A stretch of DNA of 34,715 nt from positions 300,610 through 335,324 of the forward strand of contig MNCI01023527.1 in the NCBI GenBank assembly GCA_015680685.1. The letters are read 5' to 3'. The notes under the pieces were generated by a model. The model did no database searches and was not told the origin of the DNA. It worked only from the letters and a program-made list of their open reading frames with translations. Within the stretch, counting starts at the first letter, position 1, and each line of letters begins with the position of its first letter. Source of the stretch: Gnetum montanum. Its lineage: Eukaryota > Streptophyta > Gnetopsida > Gnetales > Gnetaceae. Below are positions 10,471 through 21,938 of this stretch, piece by piece. The position numbers and the translations under genes are program-made.

Positions 10471-10943
10471 CTAGTTATTATTTGGTTCTTTGTAAAGTAA
10501 GTCTATTTTTTCATAAAATGTAATCTCTAACCAATATATCCCACCTCCAATAAAATACAAACCCACCACGTGGTGGAATGTTGCAGGCGTGGAGCATGTG
10601 GCCGGGGACATGTTCGTCAATATTCCCTCTGCTGAAGGTGAGTGCTCGTGAATGTTCGGTGCAGGGTCATCCATTGAATTGAAGGGTGAGGTTGTTGTTG
10701 AGGTTGATGCTTCTGGTTTGATTTGATTTGATGTTGTGGGCTGTGGCAGCTGGTGCTTCATGACTGGGACGATGCCAGCTGCAACAGGATTTTGAGAAAC
10801 TGCAGGAGGGCCATGTCCATGTCGGCAGCAGGAGGAGGAGGCAGGATTAAGTTATTCAGATGTTTAAGATTATGATTAAGTTCACACTTGGCTGTAGATA
10901 TTGTAGCTGTAACCACAAAAACTTTTATGCTTGGATCCTCCAA
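10471..10943 (-). CDS. Unassigned Ser/Thr/Pro-rich ORF pair
   Basis: Two minus-strand ORFs (10943-10758 and 10761-10471) overlap by four bases at ATGA. The second frame is also open upstream of its Met (PPAVSQNPVAAGIVPV), so one protein with a frame change, or with an unseen splice, is possible. The second ORF is Ser/Thr/Pro/Asn-rich (PEASTSTTTSPFNSMDDPAP), as in the low-complexity tails of plant regulatory proteins, but I recognise no domain. GC content is higher than in the flanks. There is no retroelement similarity. It could be a fragment of a host gene exon carried here or left behind. Confidence 0.3.
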
Positions 10944-11041
10944 CTACATTTTGAGGCTCATGGTTGACAATCTTGACACTCAAAGAGAGATAAAGCAGAA
11001 TAATACTTTGTATTTTGAGGGCGTTCACAGGTTATTGTAGA

Positions 11042-11117
11042 TTTGGAAGAGTGTACTCACAATATAATGTTGACAACACCTTGATGATAGATCAGACGAT
11101 AAGTACACTCTTCCAAA
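11042..11117. repeat. Perfect 16-bp inverted repeat, 44-bp loop
   Basis: TTTGGAAGAGTGTACT at 11042-11057 is the exact reverse complement of 11102-11117. The loop contains a further small palindrome (TGTTGACAACA). A perfect stem in otherwise decayed DNA suggests a young miniature element or a hairpin-forming transcript. No convincing target duplication flanks it. Confidence 0.8.
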
Positions 11118-11572
11118 ATGTTACAGAACTGTTTATCTACTAAAACCATAAGTCTGGTTTTAAATTGTCATCTTTGTTTATTTTTGGTCCCAAGGTTATT
11201 TAGTTCTAACTATTTTCAAGCTTCATTTTTGTAGGTATAGGGTACATCCTGGGGGCTAATGAGAAATAACCAAATCTTATCCATGGCTCATACAGTCTTG
11301 GAAGGGTTCAAAAAAGGTGAGGTCATTAAAGTGCAAGTGCTTGATTAGCTTGAAGTTGAGTTTGGTAGATACCATACATGGTATTCTTACATATACCAAA
11401 CTAGTGTACTCATCAACTGTGCATAGAATTGATGGACTTACGTAAACTTAGAAGAACCTATACTAGCCCATCCTAAACCCCTAACTTTGCCTAAGCTTGA
11501 TGAGTGAAAGTTGTTTGGCAAGGTCAAAAATTCTAATATTTTTGTCTTTGTGTTTTTGTGCTGTGTGTTCTG

Positions 11573-11603
11573 TTTTTTTTTTTTTTTTTTTTTTGGTTTT
11601 AAA

Positions 11604-11657
<54 letters not shown>

Positions 11658-11667
11658 GTTTTAAAAG
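11573..11667. repeat. Poly-T tracts in tandem duplication
   Basis: T22 followed by GGTTTTAAAAG is repeated as T51 followed by GGTTTTAAAAG. It lies just upstream of a 3' splice-like site at 11712 and could be an expanded polypyrimidine tract. The exact length may be unreliable in an assembly. Confidence 0.85.
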
Positions 11668-11712
11668 TTTTTTAGTTGTTTTGAATTTTTAGGTTTTTTT
11701 ATCATTTTATAG

Positions 11713-13242
11713 GCTAACAAGTCAACTATGTTATAGTAGGACAAAGTAGACTCAACAAAAGAGTGGTTGGTAGAGGAAGCTCTTGCAAATCTCCTACAAA
11801 GGCTTACTGATGTAGGTTTGTATGACCTATTTATGTTGCCTAGTCCATTGATGTCACTTACTGAGATATTAAACATGATTGACTCTTTTAATGAGGGGAT
11901 CATCAAATTCTTCACTCGCATTCATGGTTATCCTATTATGTTGAATGTTAATGAGTCCATGTTTAGTGATCTCTCTAGCATATCCTCTAATGGTGCCAAG
12001 GCTACCACTAGAGTAGGAAAAGATACATGCCACAGAGAGAAAATGGAGGCTTAGCTTAGCTCCCCCTTCCCCCTTGATGCAACATTTTCTTTTAACAATT
12101 GTGAAGTTAAGGAAGCTAATGAGACCTACCCCCTTTTCCATGCCAGGACCTTTCCCATGCAACTATAGCAGAGGAAAATCATAGGAGTTCAGTAGGCTTG
12201 AATGATAAAAAAAGGTGTTAATTGATGGTACTAGGTTTGACTACGCTACCTTCCTAAGCACTGGCCTAACGGATGAAATCAAAAAGCTCCAAAATAGCCT
12301 CAATAACATTCACCATGTGCATTTTACATTTTTTATGCATAAATTAGAAGGTTTATAGAGTTTTTGGTAATCAAGAAAGTTAAAAAGTGGGCTGTACATG
12401 ATGCTTTTCAACTTTCTAGTCCTTGGACTAAACATGTTACTCGGGTTATGCATCACCAAAATCCACCAATGAAGGAGATAAAAGAATTAGTGCCTATTAC
12501 CACTAACCATCTTAGTGGTTTACATGGTTTGCATGATTGTTCCCATAATACCATAGGGAGTTATTCATGTGCTACATGTGGTAATGCAAAGAAGGCCAAA
12601 AGGTTATGCATGGAAGCAAATGAAACTACTAGAGAGAACATAAAGAGATCATGTGTTGAAGACAACATTCAAATTCCTTATAAGCAAGAACCTAAGAAGA
12701 TGAAAATCAAGCTCAACATGGTTAATCAAGATGTTGAAGGTATATAAACATTTTATTATGTATTTTTAGTTTTTAGTGTTTTGAACATTTTTGTTGTATT
12801 TTTAGTCATATTTTTTGTTATATTTTTTTTTGTTAAATGTTTGCTAATTTATCTTCTATTTCATTGGTTTTGGTTTGGTATAGGGAAGAAGTAGGAGTTG
12901 GCTACTAAGGTTGCTATGGAGGAGGACCAATAACATAGAGAAGAGGAGGATAGGACATCCATGGAGACTATAGATGTGTTGGATTTCATCTTATGTGATT
13001 TGCATCCAGAACGCAACCCTCCAATATACCTATCTTATGATCTTCCTGGTATGCTTTAAATTTTTTATGCTTTTATTAAATTTTTTATAATATTTTGTTT
13101 CATTTTTTGTGTATCTTGTTGCAATTAATATCTAACTATTATGGTCATTATAGGATATGAACCTCCTCCAGAAGCATCTACATCCACATTTCACTCTAAA
13201 CATTGGGTGGTGGCCCCAAATAAGAAATGCAATTCCCCTTAA
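11713..13242 (+). pseudogene. Intron-bearing gene-like unit, copy 1
   Basis: After a T-rich tract ending in TTTATAG (11712), the plus strand reads through EWLVEEALANLLQRL, LYDLFMLPSPL and LTEILNMIDSF. Then, with stops, RRFIEFLVIKK, WTKHVTRVMHHQNPP and PITTNHLSG follow, then a C-x2-C motif (CATCGNAKK) and a Lys-rich end. GT at 12740 and AG at 12883 bound a T-rich 144-bp intron. GT at 13049 and AG at 13153 bound a second one (105 bp). Both are phase 1, and the frame continues across them (SYDLPG then YEPPPEAS). A stop is at 13240-13242. The unit at 32560-33857 is homologous. I do not recognise the family. Several in-frame stops make this copy dead. Confidence 0.55.
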
Positions 13243-13921
13243 ATAATGTATGCGTGTTGTCAATTCGTTGTCTTCCTATTCCCACTTGTGGAATGCAATT
13301 GTATGGTTAAGTGTGACTGAGGTGTAAGATTTTTATTATTTTGTGTTTTTATGAAATTACTTGCCTAGAACAAGAATAAAAGTAAGGGTGATTAAATGCT
13401 AAGTAAACTATGGTCTAATCTAGCCTAACAAAAGTAGTTATTCCCACATCCTGAACACATCTTGAACTTTGTGTAAAAACTGTTGGGCTATCAAACACTA
13501 ACCATTTATGAGCTACCAAGTGTCACACGTATGCTCAAAGGGATCATGCTTGAGTATCTTAAGGAGTTTCTTGATTAATCAAAATTAATTAATGCATAAA
13601 TAATATTTATGTAAATTGCATGAAACATAAATGCATAAGAAAGAAAGTATCAAGTGCTGCAAGGGATGGATCAAAGAGTTCATATTTATTGCCAACACAA
13701 TGATGTGTTTAGGTACATCAATGCTTGAATAAACATTTATTCACAGTTAGACCTCTTGCTGTGGGCACTTGGAAAATATTCTAACTCTCAAATGAACAAA
13801 CTACAAGAGTTTCACTACTTGATTGCTAAAAACTTACTCCCAATTGTGCGCTTGGGCACTGTATTTATAGACCTAGGAGTAATCCTATGATATCGAATGC
13901 ACAATATTGCATCTTGGGCCA
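13243..13921 (-). repeat. Truncated, diverged LTR (X)
   Basis: Landmarks of the LTR family occur in order and in the same orientation as A-D: TTCGTTGTCTTCC, GTGACTGAGGTGTA, CCCACATCCTGAACACATCTTG, GTGGGCACTTGGAAAATATTCTA, then TATTTATAG (13862-13870, TATA on minus) and two decayed GATATC cores. The first about 120 bp of the family are missing on the left. The U3 end is missing on the right, where LTR C starts abruptly. It is more diverged than the others and was probably cut by the arrival of its neighbour. Confidence 0.75.
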
Positions 13922-14786
13922 TGGTGAGTGGTTAGGTACCCCTACACTCAACCATATAAATATGAGCGTTCATGCACAATCTGATCGAACTCTGCAGACG
14001 GACTAGTTGTGGTATTTAGATAGTTACATGTTGATCATAGTTCGTTGTCTTCCCACTTGGACTAGTATTTGCTTTGTCATGTATGGTTTAGTCCAGAGTG
14101 AGGTGTATGATGTGTTTCCTATCACTATGCTACTCCTAAGGGCAATCGAGAATAACTTGTTTAAGTTAATAGGGAAAGAGAGAAGAGAGTCTAGGGTAGC
14201 CTAAGTACGATGAGCATCCATCCTTAATCATTCGTACACATCTTGGACCTCGTGTACTACTGCTGGGATTACCAAGTGCATGTTAATTAAGCATTCCTAG
14301 ATATGCTAATGGGATACCAAGTAGTCACACTTAAGTGCTCGTCATTAAGTCATACTCATTTTGTGTTTAATAACAAGGATAGGAAAGGAGGGTAAAGAGA
14401 TATTAATTAAGAAAATAATAAATAACAATTAATAATTAAAGTAATTAAGAGCTAAGTGGATGTTGCAATGATGAAGTAATCCTGATCTTTATTGTCGACC
14501 ATGGGTGCGTCCAAGTACGTCACACTCGAATAAAGGTTCCGTACAATTACGATCATCACACTATGGGCATGCATTGGGGAAAGAATAGAAATGAATAAAA
14601 AACTCTACTTCTACACTACTTACTGACTTCGACTCCTGTGCACCCAAATATGTATTTATAGGCTCACATAGGAATCACAATCTCATGTATCCAATATCAT
14701 TATTTAGGTCACAATATTGTGTAACCGATATCATGGATCTGATATCGAGGGTTCTTTATCAGAGCCTGACAAATCATGGTTCATCA
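13922..14786 (-). repeat. LTR C (3' LTR of the pol-less element)
   Basis: It starts TGGTGAGTGG and ends TTCATCA, matching LTR D over its length. Long near-identical stretches include GTGGTATTTAGATAGTTACA and GGGCATGCATTGGGGAAAG. TATA is on minus at 14661-14653, and GATATC-like cores lie at 14693-14750. It lacks the extra repeat block found at the U3 end of LTR D. Confidence 0.88.
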
Positions 14787-14799
14787 TACCCCTACAACT
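14787..14799 (-). other. Candidate polypurine tract
   Basis: Immediately inside LTR C the minus strand reads AGTTGTAGGGGTA before TGATGAA. A G-run next to the LTR is where plus-strand DNA synthesis would be primed. The tract is short and interrupted by pyrimidines, so the call rests mainly on position. Confidence 0.45.
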
Positions 14800-14969
14800 G
14801 AATGAAAACTTGTCCTTAAGTTGAACAAAATGAGAACAAGCCCAATTGGTTACATAGTGGATAGGTATGGGATTATTGACTGACTAGGAATTTATTCATG
14901 TTGCAGTGGAGAATTGAATACAACAAAATTGGGACACTAACACAAAATTGCAAAATTACAAAATTTATT

Positions 14970-17739
14970 AGCACTCATGTGGTTCTTGGTGGCAGTGGTT
15001 CCTCCATGGGTCTCTTCCCCTTATCTTGTGCTCCAGTTTTTGGAATTTTATGGCTTTAAAGGAGTGCCTGGAGCTTTTCCTCTTCGATTTATGGCTCCTG
15101 TACCATCCATGCTGATGCTCCAATGTTTGATGGAGTCAGAACCTCCCATGGACATAGCAGTTGTGGGAATAGCTGATTTTCCTTGACATACCAGGCTGAA
15201 AATAGTTGTTGTTCCTCCTCATAGGCTCAGGAGTTGTCCTTGTATTCTTGGTAATTTTTGAGTCATAGATCCAAGTCTACTACAACATTTTTTATCCCTA
15301 GTAGCTAGCCTTGACCACTTCTAACTCAAAAGTTTCCACTTCTAGTTTCTGCAGTGTCTTCTTGTGCTCAGTAAATTTTGTTTCATACTTCACTTAGGTG
15401 GTTACTACTTGCTTCTCTAGCTTTGTTCTTGGGCATCCTGCTGTTAACATGGCCAAGTTGGTATACCATAGGTTTGCCAACCCCATGTACTCTGTAAGAT
15501 CTTGTATCTACAGGTCCTGAATTTTGAGCTATACTTGATGGACGAATGCATAGGTATCCAATATGGCACACCAATTAGTATTTTGGAAATTGAGAGTGTT
15601 AATATGGGCCTTGGTCATATGGATTTCATTTTCAATTACTTGCTTGTACATCCCCACTTGGTCCCTGAAGTGCTCTTTTAGCTTTTCATGTCACTTGGTC
15701 TCATTTTTCCACGTGCTTATTTCAATTGCCATCTTTTGATGGATTGTGTGCACCTTTTCCATTAAAAGGGTTTGATTTTCTCTAGCCAAGCGATTCATGT
15801 CCTGGTTGACCCTGACTAATTATTCTTGTAACTGCTAAAAATTTTCTTTGAGAACATTCTTTTGTTTTTGCATTATGATCAACCAGAGATTGTCTACAGC
15901 AAGCTATTTATTCTCCTCTTCCAAGGCCTTGAGTGCTTTAACATGCGCATATGTCTGAGCTTGTGCCTTAGAAGCATCCCAATCGGCCTTCTCTTTCTCC
16001 TCCACCACTCTTTTATTATATGCCAATAATTTATTAAGTTTCTCTATCCTAAAGGACTCTAGCTGGTCTGCGAGAATGAATTGAGATGGATCTCACTATG
16101 TAGCTTGCAGGGTAACAAGCCTCTCTTGGAGTCTTTCCAAGTTCACCTCTGCATGCTCGACCTTGATCTCTACCATGACTAGCTTCCCTTTGGTGGAGAT
16201 GAGGTCTAATTGAGTTGTTGTGACATCTTGAGGGATGTCAAATAGGGATGGATCGAGGACATCCTCATGCTCTACAGAAGTCATTAAGGGACTGGCCAAA
16301 GTTTGAGCATCGTGTGCTCGTGTAAGATCTGTTGGTTGCACAACAAGGACATTAAATGATTCTTTTATGTAGTCTGTGATCACTTTTTCTACTCTTGCTG
16401 CATCTTGGTGCTACATGACTACTACTGTGGCCCCTTCACCAGTTTCTAATTGCACCTGAAAAGATGTAGCATTCCCTAAGATCTGTTGTGACCAGTACAA
16501 TTCCCCTCCTCCTATTTGAATAGACACTTCACCTCATGTGTGATCGGTGGAGACCATGGGTCATATAGTATCATCTATGACCTAGAAGAGGTTGGTCTCA
16601 TCATGGCTTCCCTAGCTAACCATCTCAGTGATGGCCCTCAGATGGCTCATTGACAGTTGATAGTCCTGCAGCAGTGGTGGAAGTTGATCTTGCTAGCCTA
16701 TGTTGGGCCTTGCTTCTTGTTGTTGATTGGGCCTTATGCTTGGGAGTTGGCTAGGCCTTGCAGTTTGAGTTGCAGTGGGCCCCACCATCTGTTCTTGTTT
16801 TGGCTCCAGTGTCTCACCAACACTTTTCCTTGGGGCTGGTGGCTTCAACAATTTAGCAAATGAAGCATTTTGGGCCCTTCTGTGGACATCATTAGTGTAC
16901 CCTAGAATTCCAGCACGTCGACATAGCTTCTTGATGAGACAAGGGAAGGGCAATGCAAACTTCCCTATCTTGCATTCCTCAAACCACCTCAAAATATTTG
17001 TTAGATATAAATGAGGTAAGTTGGCATTAACCTTGCCCATCAATATCGCACTTCCTCTAGCCACATACGTCGAGATTCTATTTAGCCCTTTTGTGGGGAA
17101 TATGTGATAAGTACTGACCTTGAAATATATTCTCTCTTCTAGTTTTAGCTCTCCATACGTTTTGTCCTCCTTGTTGTACGCCCTTTTCAACTAGATCTTT
17201 CACGCATCAACATCAAAGCGAGTGGGCAAGTGAGCAACTTTTTGCCTTGTATTCAAAAGATTCAACACTTTTGAAATGGCCTTGGCAGAGAAATCTATAG
17301 AAACACTATGAATATCAACTATGGTGCCTTCTTCTATATTGTACAAAAATTGGTACGTCTCTCCCAAGTATTAGGCACCACTTTCAGAGAGGATAGGCCA
17401 TAATGGGGATCCTTTGAGTTGGTCCTTGATTGCCTTAGGAGAAAATTCAGTGAAATGTCCAAAGTTGAGTTCTACGATGATGGCTGCTGATGTGGACCTT
17501 TCATGAATCGCTTGAACACATTCTGGGGACAACGTGAGATGTTGTCCCTATTTAGGTCCTATAATGGCTCCTCCTTCTACCTATCCCAAATGCACAATAA
17601 CAGGAGGCTATTGATGGATGCTGAATGATTGTGCCTCCTATTTTGCATGTTCCTCAAGAGACGCCTAGCCTATGACTCTCCTTAGTCTTTTGGACACACC
17701 TTGAGAGGGTCCTCCTTGTTGTCCATGTTTAGGGGCCAT
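14970..17739 (-). pseudogene. Second ORF: plant-transposon-like N-terminus and coiled coil
   Basis: I choose the Met at 17739 (MAPKHGQQGGPSQG), the first after the promoter-like block. With scattered stops the frame can be followed for about 850-900 codons. The middle, 17190-16693, has YKVSTYHIFPTKG-like text, then ARGSAILMGKVN and FPCLIKKLCRRAGI. This resembles the 'putative plant transposon protein' domain of Athila/Ogre-type extra ORFs, whose hallmark is PxLIxxLCRRAGV. A Pro/Gln-rich linker follows. From about 16380 to 15300 there are long heptad-like stretches (ERLQERLVTLQ, KALKALEEEN, RLARENQTLLMEKV), a predicted coiled coil. It lies downstream of gag with no pol between. Confidence 0.6.
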
Positions 17740-18244
17740 TTGCAATCACATGGGACCGACCATTAGTAAGGTTGCTTACAAAATTTGATTTATACCTTTC
17801 TTCTTACCTTTAATGAATTCATTTCTTATTTAGTGTGATCTAGAGTTAGGAAATTTTATGAAAATGTCCCCTAAGATTTTTGATATTGGGCCCAATTTGA
17901 TTAGGTGGCTCCGAAATTTAATTCTCATGGTATGGATGAAGAGATAAAATTGATTTTGGCAACATGTTTAACATTTTTATGGTCATTTACCCTTTATGAT
18001 ATCCTTCGGAGAATCATGAATTTTTGAAAAGTTATGTGCAACTTAGAGTGTATCCTTCCCCCATGACTAAGCTGAACACTCCAGGTTCGGACAGGTTCAA
18101 TCAGAATGGGAATCAAAGTGTTAATGAGTAAGTTATGGCTATTTGAACAATAGGCGTGCAAGCTAGCAAGTTTGTGGAAGAAAATTTGAACAACTCCCCT
18201 CGCATGAACAGTGTAAAATGATGTTGANGACGCACGTGGGGGGT

Positions 18245-18345
18245 CCATATATATAGTTTTTATGGATGTGATATTGCATACCTGATAGCGTGGATCTAAT
18301 ATCGCGTCAGACCCGATATTGGGTACCTGGTATCGTGACCTATTG
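18245..18345 (-). promoter_or_regulatory. Internal promoter-like block with GATATC repeats
   Basis: On minus, five GATATC-type cores (18270-18338; GATATTG, AATATCG, GATATTG, GGTATCG and a decayed GATAGCG) precede a TATA box CTATATATATGG at 18256-18245. The linkers (GCATACCT, GGGTACCT, GTGGATCT) match those in LTRs C and D. The surrounding sequence is not otherwise LTR-like. The second ORF begins about 500 bp downstream, so this may drive it independently of the LTR. One unresolved base (N) lies at 18228. Confidence 0.5.
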
Positions 18346-18369
18346 AAAATAGGGTACTTAAAAAATTGA

Positions 18370-19769
18370 TGAATTTTAGAATTTCAAAGGCAAAAAATAA
18401 AGGATTTGATGTCAATTTGGGAGGTCCAAGGTAATATTAAATTGACCAGAAGGCACCAAAATTATAAGAGGGTAGAATCTAGCAATAAGATTCATGAGTA
18501 GGATGAGGAAAAAGGACATGTTTGGGTGTATAGGAATGGTTAAATTAAAAGGATGATAAAGGAAAGAATAACATTGGAAATGCAGTACCTGGAGGGTATA
18601 GAATGATGTGATGATGATATGAAATGAGTGTAAATTACAAAGGTTACGTAAGTGGGTCCTCCCCAAAGCAGGTTCCTACCTATGATGCCCTTACATAACC
18701 ACCCTAAAAATGTCCATAGGTGCTAAAAGGGTGAAATGTAAACACATGTAGATACCACCATAATGAGGTATGAAATCTATGTGACATAATACATGAGTCA
18801 CAAATTCATGAATAGAGAGATGAAGTGAATTGCAGAAGGGATTGTAGAGATTGAGACATGAGGTCACTGACCCAGGGCACAATGAATCCTGAGTGTAGGA
18901 CATTATTAATGTGTCATTAGCCCGTTGCTCCAAAATCAAGACCAACTCCATTCTTTTGATCAGTGACATCGCATTGTTTCATCCTATGATGGACAACCAT
19001 AAGAGTACCATGACAACAAGGCGTACAATCACTTAGGATTTTGTTGAAGGGAGGAGTGATTTGGGATTGCTTTGCCACATATTTGTCTTGATATTTTCTT
19101 TTTCTATTTGTGTGGATACTTTGGTACACTCTTCTTTCTTCTATTTTTTCTTTCTTCTTCTCTCTTTTTTTGAATGTGTAATCTAGAGAAGCTGCTTACC
19201 TTTAGGCATGGATGCATGTCTTTCTAGTGGGACCCCCTAGAATAGCATTGGATTTCTTTTATTGAGTACCTTTATTACTCTTACTCCCATTTTTCGTTAG
19301 ATCTACAAGGATCTTAGTACAACCAGGTTGCATGATAACTCATACAAATGTCACAAAAGGGAATCCACAAGTTCCCTTGATGTCACGCGTTGGCCATCCC
19401 TACTTAGTCCATCTTTCTTAGCTCTGGGCATAATGAGCACAAAACTAGTTTAAGTTTTAAAGGTATCAAGAATATCATTATTCCCAAAGTAGGACACCTT
19501 ATTAATGAAATGGATGAGTGGATGTTGTGGGCTTGCTATCCAAAGAATTAGTTACTTGAGACTTGATATCATAGAACAACACCTCAACCAATGAGTCACA
19601 TGAGTGTTTTATTCATAGATGAGATTACCCATAAAAAGATAAAAATATGAAACAATAAATAAAAAGATGAAACGATAAGTAAAAAGATAAAACAACAAAT
19701 TGAAAGAGGAAAAAATGGAAAACAAAAAATTGTAAAATTAAGGAAAAGAAAAACATCTATAAATTCTGT
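18370..19769. other. Non-coding gap between gag and the second ORF
   Basis: This 1.4 kb of minus-strand-oriented element interior has no pol motifs in any frame. A good splice-donor-like string (AAAGGTAAGC on minus near 19203-19194) follows gag and a T/C-rich tract lies at 19130-19170. ORFs here are short and unrecognisable. This is where a normal gypsy element would carry protease to integrase. Confidence 0.5.
19631..19700. repeat. Short A-rich tandem repeat
   Basis: Units of about 20 bp of the form ATAAAAAGATGAAACRATA occur three to four times with small changes. It lies just downstream of gag in the minus-strand element. Confidence 0.6.
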
Positions 19770-21863
19770 TTGTTAGAATAGGGGGTATCCCCCATATTTA
19801 GACTTTTGATCATGGTAGGAATTAATAAATGGAAGGTTTGGATTCATGCATGTTGGAAATATTAAAACCTGGTCATATTTGAACCACTGGGTGTCTTTTG
19901 ATGTGGTGGTTGGAATGCACCCAAACTGGGGTTTATAGACTTGATTAATGTTGACACAGTGGGGCAAGTTATAAGATGTGGTTTATTGATAAGGAGTTGA
20001 CCCACTATGGCACCCGTGACCATAAGATGATATGCAAGGATCGATATGTCTCCCTACATGGCTATATTCATTGGGTCATATGGTTGTTGGAGTATTGTTA
20101 GTGGCCCTGATAAAATAACATGAGGTGTTGTATTTGAGGAAAAAGATGCGCAATAGTGTTGGACTTGTGCTGAGTGGAAGGATGTAGTGGTCTTGGAACT
20201 ATGCTATCCCTTTCTACATTCATGTCTAAAGAAGGGACATCTTTGATGTTGTGGAGGATTGCCACTGCAGTTGATAGTAGCAGCACAAGTAACATTCATG
20301 GGTCGATGCTGTGGTGCAAACCCTTTAGGTACAATTGGTGGCAATGTAGAAGGAGGTGAAGGATGAGAATATTGAAATTGGGAAGAAGTGTAAGACACAC
20401 AAGGGGATGATTTTATTGGAGGGGATATGGGTTGATAGTATTTAAGAGAATGATAACAATATGGTGAGATAGAGGATATTGACCTAGTTGGGGAAACAGG
20501 ATGCTAAACCTAATAAGTGCTTGGGTTTGGATGATATGAAGGGTGTGACTAGTTTGAGGGTGGCCTTCCCCATGACTGGGATTCTTGCCACTGTGATTGA
20601 ACATAGGATTTTTGTATGAACTCTAGATGTAACATTCTTTCCCAATGCTCATGTAAATGTGATAAGATTGGGCATTGACCTTTGGGGTGATCGTACAGGC
20701 AGATGTTACATTGATATGTATGATTAACAGTTGAGTTCTTATTACCTTCAACCCTTCTTTCCAATTGTCTAAAGGTGTTCTATCCTACTGCTTGGTTCAT
20801 CATAGTTCTATCTCTAATAGTGTTGGCATATTCTCCACATTTTTTGTGTACCCATTTCATAATCTTATTGATCTTTGCCTCAATTTTATCTAGTGATTGT
20901 AGTACTGGAAAAGATGGTTCCACCTCCTTGAGGTGCATTGATTTCTCCTCTTCATGATTATGGACCTTTGTTAATTTAAGATTTTGGTCCTATTGAGATT
21001 TTTAAACATTATCCCATTTAGCCATTTCTCCTTATTCTTTTGCTACACACTTGATAAGCTCTTGAAATTGGTGGGTTCATAGCTTGCATAGTTGACTTGA
21101 GGTATACATCCCTAAGGTTTCCCTTGTTTCATTATGGAGCCCATCCATGATGTGATACATTAGCCATTCCTTGGAGAGCCCATGGCCTAGGAAGTTGTTT
21201 AACAATGCATAATATCTTTCAAAGGCCATGTCCAAGGGTTGATGTTGTGCTTGTTTCCACTCTTGGATTTGTCTCCTCAAGGCTGACACTCTTGCATAAG
21301 TTTGATATCTTTTATTAAAGAGTTCTACCATTGTTGGCTAATGTCAAATCAATTTTGGTCTTAAGGACCTATACCATACTTTTGCTTGGCCAACGAGTGT
21401 TGTAGGAAAGAGCTTAAGTTTTTGCACCCATTATCAATGTTATTCCATACACAGGCATCATGGAAGGATTGTAAATGATGTTGTGGATCTAAATCATAGC
21501 CTCTTGAAAAATTGAGAAAGTTGTTTAAATCAAGCCTAGGTAGATAGCTTTCCTTATGATGCCTGTAAGATATTTGAATAGCCTCTTGTATATGCATTAG
21601 GCTCCTAGTGGCCAGTAGGGGTTCATCGTCACTAGGTAGGTTATGAATTTGTGAATCGAGACAATGTTGTCTTCATTTATGTACATAAGGGACTCTTGCA
21701 TTAGATTGAGTACTCTAAACTTCATCTTCATCATCATATAATTCATTGGTTCTTCAATGAATTTCCTTACTAGTTGTTGCGTTATCATAGTCTTGTGAGA
21801 GAGACATGGTTGTAAATTTTTGTTTGACTTGTTGCAATTACTTCTTTCTAAAAGATGTGTCAT
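19770..21863 (-). pseudogene. Gag of the pol-less element
   Basis: The minus-strand Met at 21863 lies 62 bp inside the primer site. The N-terminal part has PRLDLNNFLNF and HHLQSFHDACVWNNI (21597-21361). The capsid core has FNKRYQTYARVSALRRQI, then WKQAQHQPLDMAFERYYALL and MDGLHNETRETL (21331-21077), as in Athila-like and related plant gypsy gag. A zinc knuckle CNICLYDHPKGQC (C-x2-C-x3-H-x4-C, one residue short of standard) lies near 20703-20665. A Pro/Ser/His-rich tail follows to about 19770. At least six stops or frame changes break it. Size and order fit a full-length gag. Confidence 0.8.
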
Positions 21864-21924
21864 TAGTACTTTATTATAGTTATCTTGTATGATGTAACTA
21901 ATCTAAATAACTAGCATCATCCAT

Positions 21925-21937
21925 GGCAACGGTGCCA
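21925..21937 (-). other. Primer-binding site, tRNA-Asp type
   Basis: The minus strand reads TGGCACCGTTGCC, one base inside LTR D. From established knowledge, the 3' end of plant tRNA-Asp(GUC) gives a primer site TGGCGCCGTTGCC. The single difference, G to A, is a CpG-loss type change. This site fixes the element orientation as minus. Confidence 0.8.
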
Positions 21938-21938
21938 A

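Noticed and set aside
14977-15186. Plus-strand ORF of 69 codons
   Set aside because: It is antisense to the coiled-coil ORF and shows no motif.
16657-17014. Plus-strand Leu/Trp-rich ORFs
   Set aside because: Shadows of the minus-strand second ORF, where the CRRAG block is clearly readable.
18228-18228. Ambiguous base as evidence of a scaffold join
   Set aside because: A single N with continuous context on both sides is more likely an unresolved base than a gap.
21925-21937. Fragment of a tRNA gene
   Set aside because: Only 13 bases match and they sit one base inside an LTR, which is a primer-binding site; no cloverleaf follows.
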